Source: Sporosarcina sp. P2 (GTDB taxonomy: Bacteria; Bacillota; Bacilli; Bacillales_A; Planococcaceae). Taken from it: 64,000 nt of DNA. Every line of letters starts with the position of its first letter. Within the stretch, counting starts at the first letter, position 1. Of this stretch, positions 8,724 to 16,658 are shown piece after piece. The notes beneath the pieces are model-generated. The model had not been told where the DNA came from. It did no database searches and saw only the letters and a list, made by a program, of their open reading frames with translations. The stretch is taken from contig NZ_PDYY01000002.1 in the NCBI RefSeq assembly GCF_002743255.1, forward strand, positions 186,001 to 250,000, given 5' to 3'. The translations under genes were made by a program, and so were the position numbers.

Positions 8724-9689
8724 TTGAGAACAAAAGATGAAATTATACAAGCTATAAGAAATAGCGACAGAAATAACAAAGTATATATACACCCGACTTT
8801 AACTCCCGAAAAAGCAGCTAAATATATTTCTGCTTTTTCAAATAAAAGTGGGGGAGATATTATTTTGGGTATACATGATGATGGCCGAACGCTGAGAGTT
8901 AAAAATTATTCAGTCCCCTTCCAAGTAGAAAATGTACTAAAACTTTTAAATATCAATATAAACTGTATATTTGAACCTTTTCAATTTGAAGGCAAAAAAC
9001 TTATATATATATCCATTGATAAATCAATGGATATAGTCAAAGCCAATGATATTCCTTTTATAATTAGCCCGGATGGAGAGTTGGTAGAATTGAAAATAAA
9101 AACCGTATTCCTTTCTTATTGTCATGATGATGCAGACCTTGCAGATATTGTTGAAAATAGTTTAAATAAGCATAATGATATTAGCGTAAGTAGAGACATA
9201 AACATAAATAAATACAGAGACGATTTGGATGAGTTCATGAAAACAATTAGAAATCATGATTTTGTTGTTTCAATTGTAACTAGTAAATATTTAGAGTCTT
9301 TAAACTGTATGTATGAAATTACAGAGTTAATGAAGGACCCTAATTTTAATGATAAGTTATTATTCATTATCGTTAACAAAGATGACGCAAAATATTATAA
9401 GGAACAGAATAAATATAATAATTTTGAAGCGGGCATTTATGAATTTAGTAGGCGTTTATCATACATCACGTACTGGAACAATAAAAAGGAAGAAATGGAG
9501 CAGAGCCTTAAAAGTGCAGGCCTTCCTTCCGAAATGATTGCCGAATTTGCACTCGAAAAGAGAAAATTGGTATCTATAATCCCCTCAACAAGTAGCTTTA
9601 TGAGTTTATTGCAAAATAAAATAGGCAGGACATTTAAAGAAATTAAAAAAAATGACTTTAAAGAAATTTTAGATATAATTAAAGATTGA
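8724..9689 (+). CDS. AlbA (Schlafen-type)-TIR domain protein, candidate defence effector
   Basis: 321-residue protein from TTG at 8724 with GAGGTG eight bases upstream. Residues about 25-115 resemble an AlbA_2 (Schlafen-like) domain: SNKSGGDIILGIHDDG, then a C-terminal strand IYISIDKS. Residues about 127-300 are a TIR domain: VFLSYCHDDADLA (first strand and loop), and SKYLESLNCMYE, where E198 three residues after C195 sits at the usual catalytic Glu position of NAD-cleaving bacterial TIRs. NAD-hydrolase activity is therefore plausible but inferred. It is tightly linked to the upstream GHKL ATPase, which suggests an abortive-infection pair. A strong terminator follows. Confidence 0.82.
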   Translation: MRTKDEIIQAIRNSDRNNKVYIHPTLTPEKAAKYISAFSNKSGGDIILGIHDDGRTLRVKNYSVPFQVENVLKLLNININCIFEPFQFEGKKLIYISIDKSMDIVKANDIPFIISPDGELVELKIKTVFLSYCHDDADLADIVENSLNKHNDISVSRDININKYRDDLDEFMKTIRNHDFVVSIVTSKYLESLNCMYEITELMKDPNFNDKLLFIIVNKDDAKYYKEQNKYNNFEAGIYEFSRRLSYITYWNNKKEEMEQSLKSAGLPSEMIAEFALEKRKLVSIIPSTSSFMSLLQNKIGRTFKEIKKNDFKEILDIIKD

Positions 9690-9793
9690 TTATCGCGGGG
9701 ATGCCTCACTTTTAATATCTAATGTAGATGTAACATAAGGCTGTGCTGCAATTGGGCGTGATTGTGGAACAAAAAAGTAACTCTACAACTTTA

Positions 9794-9825
9794 AAAAAGC
9801 TCAGATTTAAGTCTGAGCCTTTTTG
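9794..9825 (+). terminator. Terminator of the ATPase-TIR unit
   Basis: Stem AAAAAGCTCAGA / TCTGAGCCTTTTT around a short loop, with a T run on the plus strand, about 105 bases after the TIR stop. Confidence 0.85.
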
Positions 9826-9879
9826 CGTTCTATTTATACTGTTGATTCGTTGTTGAAGAATCTGATAATTGATTGAGTA

Positions 9880-9966
9880 TTGCAGATGAATTGAGCCACT
9901 TATGCGTAGTTTTGAGCCATCCATTGCGGAGATAAGAGCCACCTTTTGCGAAACTGAGAGCCACAA
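9880..9966 (+). repeat. IS21-like terminal repeat array (forward)
   Basis: Four units of a GCGGA-N5-GAGCCA motif at 20-22 base spacing (variants GCAGA, GCGTA, GCGAA), preceded by TTGATTGAGTATTGC. The same array occurs at 60.1 kb and, inverted, at 10.2, 11.9 and 63.3 kb. Multiple short repeats starting with TG at each end are typical of IS21-family elements. No istA or istB gene is present nearby. The stretch from here to 10377 holds no other gene. Confidence 0.7.
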
Positions 9967-10195
9967 TATAGTACAACCTCCGAGCCACAGCGGAGCTATT
10001 TGCCATTGATACTTTGCATTTACTGGAAGGGGTTAGGGTCCCCCAGCGAATGCATAAAATCGATTTGTCCGTGTTATTATGTTTGAGTAGATGTGCCTTT
10101 TAGCATTATTTTTATCACACCTGCGATTGCTTCACAACCACAGACAAAATTTACAGTCAATGGTGGCGGACCACAAAATCTACAGAGTTATTGCT

Positions 10196-10264
10196 AAATA
10201 TTGATGGATCTTCTTTCCGCAAACAGTGCCTCAAAACTTCGCCATTGCTGGCTCTTTCTGTTCA
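10196..10264 (-). repeat. IS21-like terminal repeat array (inverted, degenerate)
   Basis: On the minus strand GAGCCA, GAGGCA and GATCCA alternate with GCGAA and GCGGA at about 20-base spacing, i.e. a decayed inverted copy of the array at 9.9 kb. The pair 9880-10264 could be an internally deleted IS21-like element of about 400 bases. Confidence 0.5.
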
Positions 10265-10377
10265 CAAATCTCAGTTTAAGTGCTTTTTCAATGCCAAAAA
10301 TAAAGGGGTGAAGTCGAGGTGATGTGAATTGATTAGGAAAAACAGAAATATTAAAAGAGGAAAGGTAGTGTATTCTC

Positions 10378-10584
10378 TCATTGACAGTCAACAACTTGCT
10401 TTCCTCTTTTTAAGGCGTCCGATATGTTTCGATACTTACTCTTCCATACAGCCAATGTTGAACGACTGACACCGATATTATGACCAATCTGTTTATCAGT
10501 TAAGTCGTCTCTTGCCCAATCTTTAAGCTTGATTAGTCCTTCTTGCTTCAACCGTTCTTGGAATACATACCAGTAGGTGCACAT
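10378..10584 (-). pseudogene. Truncated HTH protein, phage terminase small subunit-like
   Basis: 68 residues with a helix-turn-helix region (KLKDWARDDLTDKQIGHNIG, then VSRSTLAVWKSKYRNISDAL) like the N-terminus of terminase-small-subunit-type proteins. The homology runs to KRGKQVVD and then stops abruptly at DCQ, where full proteins continue for tens of residues. I therefore call it a 3'-truncated remnant. It lies between inverted IS21-like arrays, directly downstream of the gene at 10597. Confidence 0.5.
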
Positions 10585-10596
10585 TTGTTTTAAATC

Positions 10597-11148
10597 CTAT
10601 ATCGCTCCATTATTCCTTAGATTAGTCATAATTTGGGGATTATCATTTTCCACACTATAGAAAAACACTTCATCTACATAATTTTCAATATCCCATTTTT
10701 TTATGCTCCACTCATTTGTAGTGATTAATATTATTTTACTTGAATTAGTAAGATTAAGCTCGTTCAAAAAATTACTATATCTCTTTGGGTCATCTAATAC
10801 CAACTGAACTGGATGGAATACAGTGTATGTGGTCTCGTTACCTTTAGGATTGTTTGCCGTATGGGTAGCATAGCTACTTATATTAACAAGCATCCGCCCT
10901 AAATCATAATTGGTGGTTGATTTAATGGCCTCAGGTAATAACTTTTTATTAAAAGCACTATTGATATGATCTGAAGCGTATGCCATAGAACTTGTTCTAA
11001 TGATACCTTTTTTAAATTTTCTTTCCAAACAACCTAACACCACTCTTACTTTAGCATCATTATCATAACCTCTCACCAGTAGTATTCTCTTGGACTTATC
11101 ATTTAGAAAATCCATTACAGCAGAAATAGCAAGATCCTTATCAGTCAT
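10597..11148 (-). CDS. Hypothetical protein, 183 aa
   Basis: Unrecognised protein with a good ribosome site (GGAGGGAAATATAAAT before ATG). Alternating hydrophobic strands (RILLVRGYD, KIILITTNEW, EVFFYSVE) suggest an alpha/beta fold such as a Rossmann or P-loop-like domain, but no Walker A motif is seen. It lies between IS21-like terminal arrays with two other orphan genes and next to a defence-like region, so it may be mobile cargo. No function is proposed. Confidence 0.6.
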   Translation of the reverse strand: MTDKDLAISAVMDFLNDKSKRILLVRGYDNDAKVRVVLGCLERKFKKGIIRTSSMAYASDHINSAFNKKLLPEAIKSTTNYDLGRMLVNISSYATHTANNPKGNETTYTVFHPVQLVLDDPKRYSNFLNELNLTNSSKIILITTNEWSIKKWDIENYVDEVFFYSVENDNPQIMTNLRNNGAI

Positions 11149-11298
11149 ATTTATATTTCCCTCCTTCTACGATTATAGCAAACTGGGTATTAAAATCCCA
11201 CATGCTAAAAACGCTGTAAATTTGGATATGTTATAATTTATGTACATTAATTTTTACAACATATTTTATTTATATAGCGATATACGAGGAGGGTTATA

Positions 11299-11619
11299 AT
11301 GATTAAAATAATTGGCACTGTTGAATTTCTTACTTCTAAGTCAGAAAGTTATTATAATATCCATCAGAGAAATGCTCGTATTGAACCTTTTAAAACCCAA
11401 AACCGATTCGATTACGACGGGACTCCCGGTTATAAAATAACTTGCAAATTTGAAGTTTTATTAGAAGAAGATTCCCTTTGTAAGTCTAAAAATGATTACG
11501 CCGGAAAAATTAAACCTTTCTTAGATTCTCTCCTTGATACAACTATAATTCTTAATACTCACCATTATAATATAAGTCAAGTAGGTACTCCCATAAAGCA
11601 TATAACAGATTACTTTTAA
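11299..11619 (+). CDS. Hypothetical protein, 106 aa
   Basis: 106 residues with a very good ribosome site (GAGGAGGGTTATA before ATG) and an AT-rich upstream region that could hold a promoter. The protein is rich in beta-strand-forming residues and Tyr/Asn, with no membrane segment and no known motif. It lies divergently from the gene at 10597-11148; the shared 150-base interval could serve both. Function unknown. Confidence 0.6.
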   Translation: MIKIIGTVEFLTSKSESYYNIHQRNARIEPFKTQNRFDYDGTPGYKITCKFEVLLEEDSLCKSKNDYAGKIKPFLDSLLDTTIILNTHHYNISQVGTPIKHITDYF

Positions 11620-11825
11620 TCCCTCATCACCCGTTTCAGAAATAGTCTTTTTTAGAATGGTGAAAATCCTCTTAATTGAAGTAGTAATGATAAAAGCAGA
11701 ATGTATAACTATTAAACATCTGCTTTAAAATGGAGGGCGATAATTTAGTCCATGATGAACTCGTTCTTTTGGCGATTAAGATTATTAATGAGCAACTAGA
11801 AGATAAAGAGTTTAAATGATGATAA

Positions 11826-11860
11826 AAACCATGGGAATGGCTATATTCCCATGGTTTTTT
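11826..11860 (+). terminator. Strong intrinsic terminator
   Basis: Perfect 13-bp stem AAACCATGGGAAT / ATTCCCATGGTTT with loop GGCTAT and a T6 run on the plus strand. Confidence 0.85.
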
Positions 11861-11872
11861 AAGCGGCGTCAA

Positions 11873-11951
11873 TCTAGTGGCATACTCATCCGCAAACAGT
11901 GGCTCAAAACTCCGCACTGCCGGCTCCATACGTCCGCAATATTCAATTGAT
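11873..11951 (-). repeat. IS21-like terminal repeat array (inverted)
   Basis: The minus strand reads AATTGAATATTGCGGA, then GGAGCCG, GCGGA, TTTTGAGCCA, GCGGA and a terminal GCCAC at about 20-base spacing. It is the inverted partner of the array at 9880, and the two bracket about 2 kb of orphan genes. Confidence 0.65.
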
Positions 11952-12031
11952 TTGCTATTTCTATTGTTATTAACCCTTTTCTTTTTGGATGCTGAACCCG
12001 TTACTGTAATTGAAAGCTTATAGCTTTTATT

Positions 12032-13474
12032 TTATATTTCAAAAGCAGTAAAACTACCTGCGTCGTCAAAATCCTTAATAAGAACTACCTTGTCTGAAAA
12101 CTGCCCTACTGTTTTTGTGTTGTTTCCTATTACTAGGGATAGCACATTGAATTTCTTTTCTTTTTTATTTTTATTGAATTCTTCAAGAAATGAATCTCTT
12201 ACTCTATCTTCACCATCAGTAACGAAAACTAAATCGGCTTGTTTAAAACGACTTTCGTTTATTACATTCAATGCTCTATTAAGAGGAAGTGCAAAGTCCG
12301 TACCTCCCCCTAAGAAGGTTTGGGCTATATTGATCATATCTGAACTTTTTATTTTCCCTCTCTCATATTTAAAGATTTGTGTACGAGTAGAGAACAATAT
12401 CAAACAAAAATCCCTTCTCTGTTTTCTTGCAATCGACATGAGCGCTAACGTAAATCCTTTTGATTGGGTATCTAGCTTGTGCATACTGCCTGACTGATCC
12501 AGACAAAGCACAATTGGACCTTTCCCTAATACCTCATGTCCTTTCTGTTCATATTGCATCGTTTGGCCTTCCACAAAGCGACGTAGGAAGTCGTTCTTCG
12601 TTATTGGATGTGTGTATAAGCCTAACTCCATCGGCAATAGTCTTTCAATATCGTTACCTAATGTAACCCCACTTCTTTCCATTGAATCATTATGTTTGGA
12701 TTTTTGCTTTCTACGGGCTATCTGTTTAAATCGACCAGTCCAATCTGCAATTTCTTTCATCTGTTTATTAGATGCGATTTTTTCAGCTAATGAAATTTGG
12801 TCCCGTAAAGGAACTTTTTTCAGTTCTGCATCACCACTACCAGCACTCGTGCCTCCAAGTAATGATTTCAAGCTATCTTTCGTCTGTTTCGTTTCCTGCA
12901 TAGCTTGAGACATCGCTTCTGAAAAACTATGGCTGTTGTTCTGTAACGTCTGTTGAAGTTGACCTTCCAAGTCTGACATTGCTTCTTTTAAGTCTTCTTG
13001 TAACTCCTCACTACCATTTCCGGCCCCATTTTGTGGTTCCTGCTTTTGAAGTTGCCTTTGCATCGCCTGTATTTCTTGCATTTGTTTTCGTAAATCTTCA
13101 TCCTGTTCTTTTTGTTCAATTAACCATTCATTCGTTTTCTCCCCAAATTTCACAGTTCCGATGGCTGAAGATAAATCATCTAACCGAGTAAAATTTCGAT
13201 AGTTTTCAAACGAATCATCATTCATGATTTTTTCCATAAACGATTTGTTAATTTGCAAATCATCAGGGATCTCCTCTTCACTCAATTCAGGTTTCATCTT
13301 GTATAAAGAAGCCCATATGTCACCAAGTAACGGTTCAAACATAGGTAACTCCCCATCAACGCTTAACTTTTGAAGTCCTTGCGACATATTATAAATTTCT
13401 TTGAATCGTCTTTTATCGAAGGTATCTGTATTTAACACAGAATGATTTTCATTTCTAATTCTAGTTGATTTCAA
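12032..13474 (-). CDS. VWA-domain protein (CoxE/YehP-like), partner of MoxR ATPase
   Basis: 480 residues from TTG at 13474, chosen because AAAGGGAG lies eight bases upstream; a GTG three codons earlier overlaps that site. The N-terminal ~110 residues are unrecognised. Residues about 120-205 form a Gln/Glu-rich coiled coil. The C-terminal von Willebrand A domain carries the MIDAS motif LCLDQSGSMHK (DxSxS at about 326-330) and later GGGTDF and FVTDGED. It is the last gene of a four-gene minus-strand unit with a MoxR ATPase upstream. MoxR-VWA pairs assemble or activate other proteins in a metal-dependent way; here the client is unknown. Confidence 0.85.
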   Translation of the reverse strand: MKSTRIRNENHSVLNTDTFDKRRFKEIYNMSQGLQKLSVDGELPMFEPLLGDIWASLYKMKPELSEEEIPDDLQINKSFMEKIMNDDSFENYRNFTRLDDLSSAIGTVKFGEKTNEWLIEQKEQDEDLRKQMQEIQAMQRQLQKQEPQNGAGNGSEELQEDLKEAMSDLEGQLQQTLQNNSHSFSEAMSQAMQETKQTKDSLKSLLGGTSAGSGDAELKKVPLRDQISLAEKIASNKQMKEIADWTGRFKQIARRKQKSKHNDSMERSGVTLGNDIERLLPMELGLYTHPITKNDFLRRFVEGQTMQYEQKGHEVLGKGPIVLCLDQSGSMHKLDTQSKGFTLALMSIARKQRRDFCLILFSTRTQIFKYERGKIKSSDMINIAQTFLGGGTDFALPLNRALNVINESRFKQADLVFVTDGEDRVRDSFLEEFNKNKKEKKFNVLSLVIGNNTKTVGQFSDKVVLIKDFDDAGSFTAFEI

Positions 13475-13507
13475 ATAAAACACTCCCTTTTATTTTTTCG
13501 AAAAAGA

Positions 13508-13532
13508 AATGCCAAGAAGTATCCTTAGCATT
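13508..13532 (-). terminator. Intergenic terminator-like hairpin, MoxR/VWA
   Basis: On the minus strand AATGCTAAG pairs with CTTGGCATT (one G-U) and is followed by TCTTTTTCG. It lies between the MoxR stop and the VWA start, so it would attenuate VWA expression. Confidence 0.6.
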
Positions 13533-13556
13533 CCAATTATCTTCATCAATGTTTTT

Positions 13557-14723
13557 TTAGAATGGCATTTGTACAGTTGATTTTTCACTTACAGTACCAA
13601 AATCCATTGGCTCCAAAATACTGTCAAGAATTTCTTGTTGCATCGCTTTCACTTTATCAAGTAAAGAGTCAATATCTGCATCTCTACTTTGATTATGCTT
13701 TTTCAATTTATTTAAATCCGCAACCAATGACTTCAGTTTTTGGGTTGCTTCCATACCAGCGTCAGTAGAAGCATCCGTCTGCATGGAAGAAAATATTTCA
13801 CTTGCCTCTTCCTGAATCGTATCAAGTTTTCGAGTAACCACGTCTTGTGCGTGGCTACGAACAATCAGAGAAACGTTATCCTTTTGATCAACCGTTTCCC
13901 AAAGGGCATTTTCAAGAATGACAATATCATCTACCTTTACAACTTGCCTTTGGTTTATCAAAGCCTTCGCTTGAAGTACCGATAGGGATTGTTTAAAGCG
14001 TCTGTCAGAAGGGCGTATGCCTTCATCACGCAATTCATTTCGGATTTTTGAAAGAGTTTCATACACTTCATCTGGTATTGTAACCATGTCTGTAAAAAAC
14101 TGAAGTTGAACCAACTCATCCATTGTCAAGGAGGGCATGACCTGATTTTGGTCGGCACCCTTCATCATAGAAACAAAATTCGTTTCATCTGCAATATAGT
14201 CTAGCTCAAACCGAAGTAAGAACCTGTCGAAAAGTGCTTCAAGTCCTTCTCCTTCTTCGGGATATTCATTTGAAGCCCCAATAACAGATATCAAAGGAAC
14301 CTTTACCGGCGTTCCGTTATTATAGAAGAGCCGTTCGTTTATAAGTGTCAGCAAACTATTCAAGATTGCCGAGTTCGCTTTGAATATTTCGTCAAGGAAA
14401 ACAAGATTTGCTTCTGGCATTTTAGTTGCGGTATTCCTCTTGTACGCTCCCTGTTCCAGGTCCTTTAATGACAACGGGCCAAATACTTCTTCGGGTGTGC
14501 TAAATCTTGTCAGCAACCATTGGAAGTATTCTGTTCCCTGTACGATTTTTGCTAACTCAACCGACAATGCCGATTTCGCGGTTCCGGCAGGTCCAATCAT
14601 GAGCATATGCTGCCTTGAAAGTAGAGCAACGAGAATCCCTTCAACTTCTTTCTCACGCTCAAAAAACTTTGCATTGAGTGCATTTTTTATTTCCTCTAAC
14701 CTTGCAAAATTTGTGTTTGTCAT
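13557..14723 (-). CDS. MoxR-family AAA+ ATPase
   Basis: 388-residue AAA+ protein of the MoxR/RavA group. Walker A is GPAGTAKS (residues 44-51), Walker B LVFLDEIFKA (about 107-116); ASNEYPEEGEGLEALFDRFL holds sensor 1 and the arginine finger, and GIRPSDRRFKQSL is the sensor 2 region. The C-terminal ~70 residues are helical and charged. AAAGGGG precedes ATG. MoxR ATPases work with VWA proteins as chaperone-like machines; the next gene encodes one. The operon also contains two unknown proteins, so a dedicated client system is likely. Confidence 0.9.
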   Translation of the reverse strand: MTNTNFARLEEIKNALNAKFFEREKEVEGILVALLSRQHMLMIGPAGTAKSALSVELAKIVQGTEYFQWLLTRFSTPEEVFGPLSLKDLEQGAYKRNTATKMPEANLVFLDEIFKANSAILNSLLTLINERLFYNNGTPVKVPLISVIGASNEYPEEGEGLEALFDRFLLRFELDYIADETNFVSMMKGADQNQVMPSLTMDELVQLQFFTDMVTIPDEVYETLSKIRNELRDEGIRPSDRRFKQSLSVLQAKALINQRQVVKVDDIVILENALWETVDQKDNVSLIVRSHAQDVVTRKLDTIQEEASEIFSSMQTDASTDAGMEATQKLKSLVADLNKLKKHNQSRDADIDSLLDKVKAMQQEILDSILEPMDFGTVSEKSTVQMPF

Positions 14724-14759
14724 TTTGAAAAACCCCTTTGTTTTTTAGTTTAAATAGAA

Positions 14760-14796
14760 AAAGGAAACCGGTTTCTATTGCAACCGAACTTCCTTT
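14760..14796 (-). terminator. Intergenic terminator-like hairpin upstream of MoxR gene
   Basis: Stem AAAGGAA / TTCCTTT plus an inner CGGTT / AACCG helix, followed on the minus strand by TTTTTCTATTT. It lies between the 64-residue gene and the MoxR gene. Confidence 0.65.
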
Positions 14797-14809
14797 TATA
14801 AGAATCCTT

Positions 14810-15004
14810 TCAGTTTTTCGCTGAAAGAATAAACAATTCTTGTTCTTTTATCGATAGCTCACGCATCTTCATCTGCAACTCCTGTTCTTTCAATTCATTT
14901 GAACGTTCGAGTTCTTGAGCAATCTTCTTAACGTGATGCACATAATCAACAACATCTCTTTCATAGAATTTTCTTCCCATTACCGTTTGATAAAACTCTG
15001 TCAT
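14810..15004 (-). CDS. Small coiled-coil protein, 64 aa
   Basis: Starts at ATG after GGAGAGATTAAA. The first ~25 residues contain an aromatic/charged segment (TEFYQTVMGRKFYERDVVDY), and the rest is a heptad-like Glu/Leu/Lys helix (ELKEQELQMKMRELSIKEQE). No known family. It lies 25 bases after the 300-residue gene and before the MoxR gene. Phage- and island-borne operons often carry such small adaptor proteins, but its role is unknown. Confidence 0.65.
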   Translation of the reverse strand: MTEFYQTVMGRKFYERDVVDYVHHVKKIAQELERSNELKEQELQMKMRELSIKEQELFILSAKN

Positions 15005-15029
15005 TTTAATCTCTCCATTCCGTTACTTT

Positions 15030-15923
15030 TTAAAGTTCCACAACCATTTTTGACACCGCAGCACGAATCGTCATAATTTTATTTTCTAGCGTATCTGCTT
15101 CATTAGCGACAATGCCTTTGTAATTTCGATAGTTCGCAATTACGGACTTCGCATTTTCAATAATCTCTTTCACTTGTCCTTTTTTCAGCCCTGCACTCGA
15201 CTTACAATCATGTAAAATAGATTCTAAATGGTCATTTAGCTTCGTGTTCACCATTTGCCGATTGTCGAATGTATTTACAACGGGTATTTTGAACCCTTCA
15301 CTGTTCTCAAGAGAGGACGTGAAGTTTACAAGCTGATTTAGACCCTCCGTATGCGAATCTGGGACAAAATAAACGCCACCATTTGGACGTACAGGTGTGG
15401 GTGCCAGCGATTGAAGTATTTTACTCACCATTACTCTTACTTGCTGAGCTGAATAATGGTCTTTATAAATATTGAAATTACGCTCTGCTTCAAAGCACAG
15501 CTCTTTTGCAATTTCGTTCTCCGTTATAAACGTCAGAGAACTATTCTGCTTATCTAGCGTGATTACTCCTGCTTTACTATTGTAGTTAAGGCGTTTACCT
15601 GCCTGATCCACTTTTTCCACTACAATGTTTCTTTGCACGTGGCTTTTGTCCGAGAACACTTCACGTATAAGGTAGTTCTCGAATACCCCAGCATGTCCTG
15701 TAGATTTTCTAGTCTCTATCTCTTTAGTACTTCTTCGGAAAGCATCAGCTGGACGAATCGCATTTGGCATCCATTCAACAGGCAAACCTGATTGAACGAG
15801 TGCTTGCTCTAAATCATTCATTTTGACTAATTGCTTGCCAACCGAGAACCACATGAGGTGGCCGAGAATACCGTCTTGCTGCTTGTTTTGAACAGCTGTC
15901 ATATTATCAAGATTAATAGACAT
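15030..15923 (-). CDS. Hypothetical protein in MoxR-VWA unit (possibly DUF6744-like)
   Basis: 297 residues from ATG at 15923 with AAAGGG nine bases upstream; an in-frame TTG nine bases earlier is too close to that site. It is soluble and mixed alpha/beta, with no membrane segment or nucleotide-binding loop. The motif region RPNGGVYFVPDSH at about 200 is striking. It resembles phage/plasmid proteins I associate with the DUF6744 label and with neighbouring MoxR and VWA genes, but that is memory-based and uncertain. As the first gene of the unit it could be the client or target-recognition protein. Confidence 0.65.
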   Translation of the reverse strand: MSINLDNMTAVQNKQQDGILGHLMWFSVGKQLVKMNDLEQALVQSGLPVEWMPNAIRPADAFRRSTKEIETRKSTGHAGVFENYLIREVFSDKSHVQRNIVVEKVDQAGKRLNYNSKAGVITLDKQNSSLTFITENEIAKELCFEAERNFNIYKDHYSAQQVRVMVSKILQSLAPTPVRPNGGVYFVPDSHTEGLNQLVNFTSSLENSEGFKIPVVNTFDNRQMVNTKLNDHLESILHDCKSSAGLKKGQVKEIIENAKSVIANYRNYKGIVANEADTLENKIMTIRAAVSKMVVEL

Positions 15924-15964
15924 ACCTAACAACCCTTTCTATTTTTGTATTTTAGATAAATAAA

Positions 15965-16106
15965 AAAACGCATTTACACCTAGCGATTGCTAAGTAAATG
16001 CGTTTTAAATAACCCGATTTGTTCGTCAACAAATTCTTTTCTATCTCCCTTCTATAGTTTTTGAAAGCAAAAAACCGACCACTCCTGAATAGGAATAATC
16101 GGTTTT
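15965..16106 (-). promoter_or_regulatory. Two tandem terminator-like hairpins in the leader of the MoxR-VWA unit
   Basis: On the minus strand, upstream of the first gene, lie stem AAAACCGA / TCGGTTTT with an inner helix and trailing TTTTTTGC (16071-16106), then stem AAAACGCATTTAC / GTAAATGCGTTTT with an inner TAGC/GCTA and a T7 run (15965-16006). Both look like intrinsic terminators facing the operon with no gene before them. They suggest conditional termination (attenuation) or insulation. Confidence 0.6.
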
Positions 16107-16409
16107 AATATAGTTCACGCAAAATGCGTAAGTATCTCTTCTGATATGCAAAAGCAATTTATGGACGTCGAATACGTCTGCCTAACTTCTCCTTTAAATA
16201 AGGAATACAAAGGCTGAAAATTTGTGCCGAATCTCTTTCTGCTTACGCAAAAAGTGTAACGACTTTCACTAGAAGAACAGTGACTTAATAACATAAAGAA
16301 TATATATTTACCTTAACAAAACCCATGCCCGATAGCAACTACATTAGAATTAACGATCCTTCCATTGATTTCCAGAGCAATTTATTGTCAACCATTTTAT
16401 CAATGAATA
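16107..16409. other. Gene-free interval before arsC remnant
   Basis: About 300 AT-rich bases. No frame with a ribosome site, no RNA gene and no repeat recognised on either strand. It probably contains the promoter of the MoxR-VWA unit. Confidence 0.4.
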
Positions 16410-16628
16410 TTATATCTTTGTAGAATTTAAAGGTAACTGAGATATGACACCACTGCCTATTTTAGCAAAACGTTCAATCCTTGCACCAATTTCATCACGC
16501 ACACGCTGGAGGAACGCCCATTTCTCTTCATCGGTTCCTTCCGCTTTCACAGGGTCATCAAATCCCCAATGATTACGTTTTACATGAGGGGTGTCAGGAA
16601 AGCTGTAGGAATAGTAGAAGTTCTCCAA
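16410..16628 (-). pseudogene. arsC: C-terminal remnant of arsenate reductase ArsC
   Basis: From about 16592 the frame reads [20 protein letters not shown], then [21 protein letters not shown]. This is the C-terminal third of thioredoxin-coupled ArsC (low-molecular-weight phosphatase fold). The N-terminal P-loop with the catalytic Cys and the CxxxxxC redox loop are missing. The fragment begins only about 40 bases after the merA stop, so merA is fused to arsC debris. It points to past recombination between mer and ars loci. Not functional. Confidence 0.8.
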
Positions 16629-16658
16629 GGTATTTCGGCTCTATTTGTATTCATATTG

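Larger units (their letters stand above)
11620..12031. other. Interval with terminator, possible micro-ORF and IS21-like end
   Basis: A 29-codon frame at 11730-11819 (+) reads MEGDNLVHDELVLLAIK and ends INEQLEDKEFK directly before the terminator at 11826. It has an amphipathic character, but its only Shine-Dalgarno-like sequence lies inside it. It could be the tail of a small gene. The rest of the interval is the IS21-like array described separately plus AT-rich DNA. Confidence 0.3.

Noticed and set aside
9880-9966. CRISPR-like array
   Set aside because: The spacing is only 5-6 variable bases between conserved blocks and there are four units; this fits transposon ends, not CRISPR repeats and spacers, and no cas gene is present.
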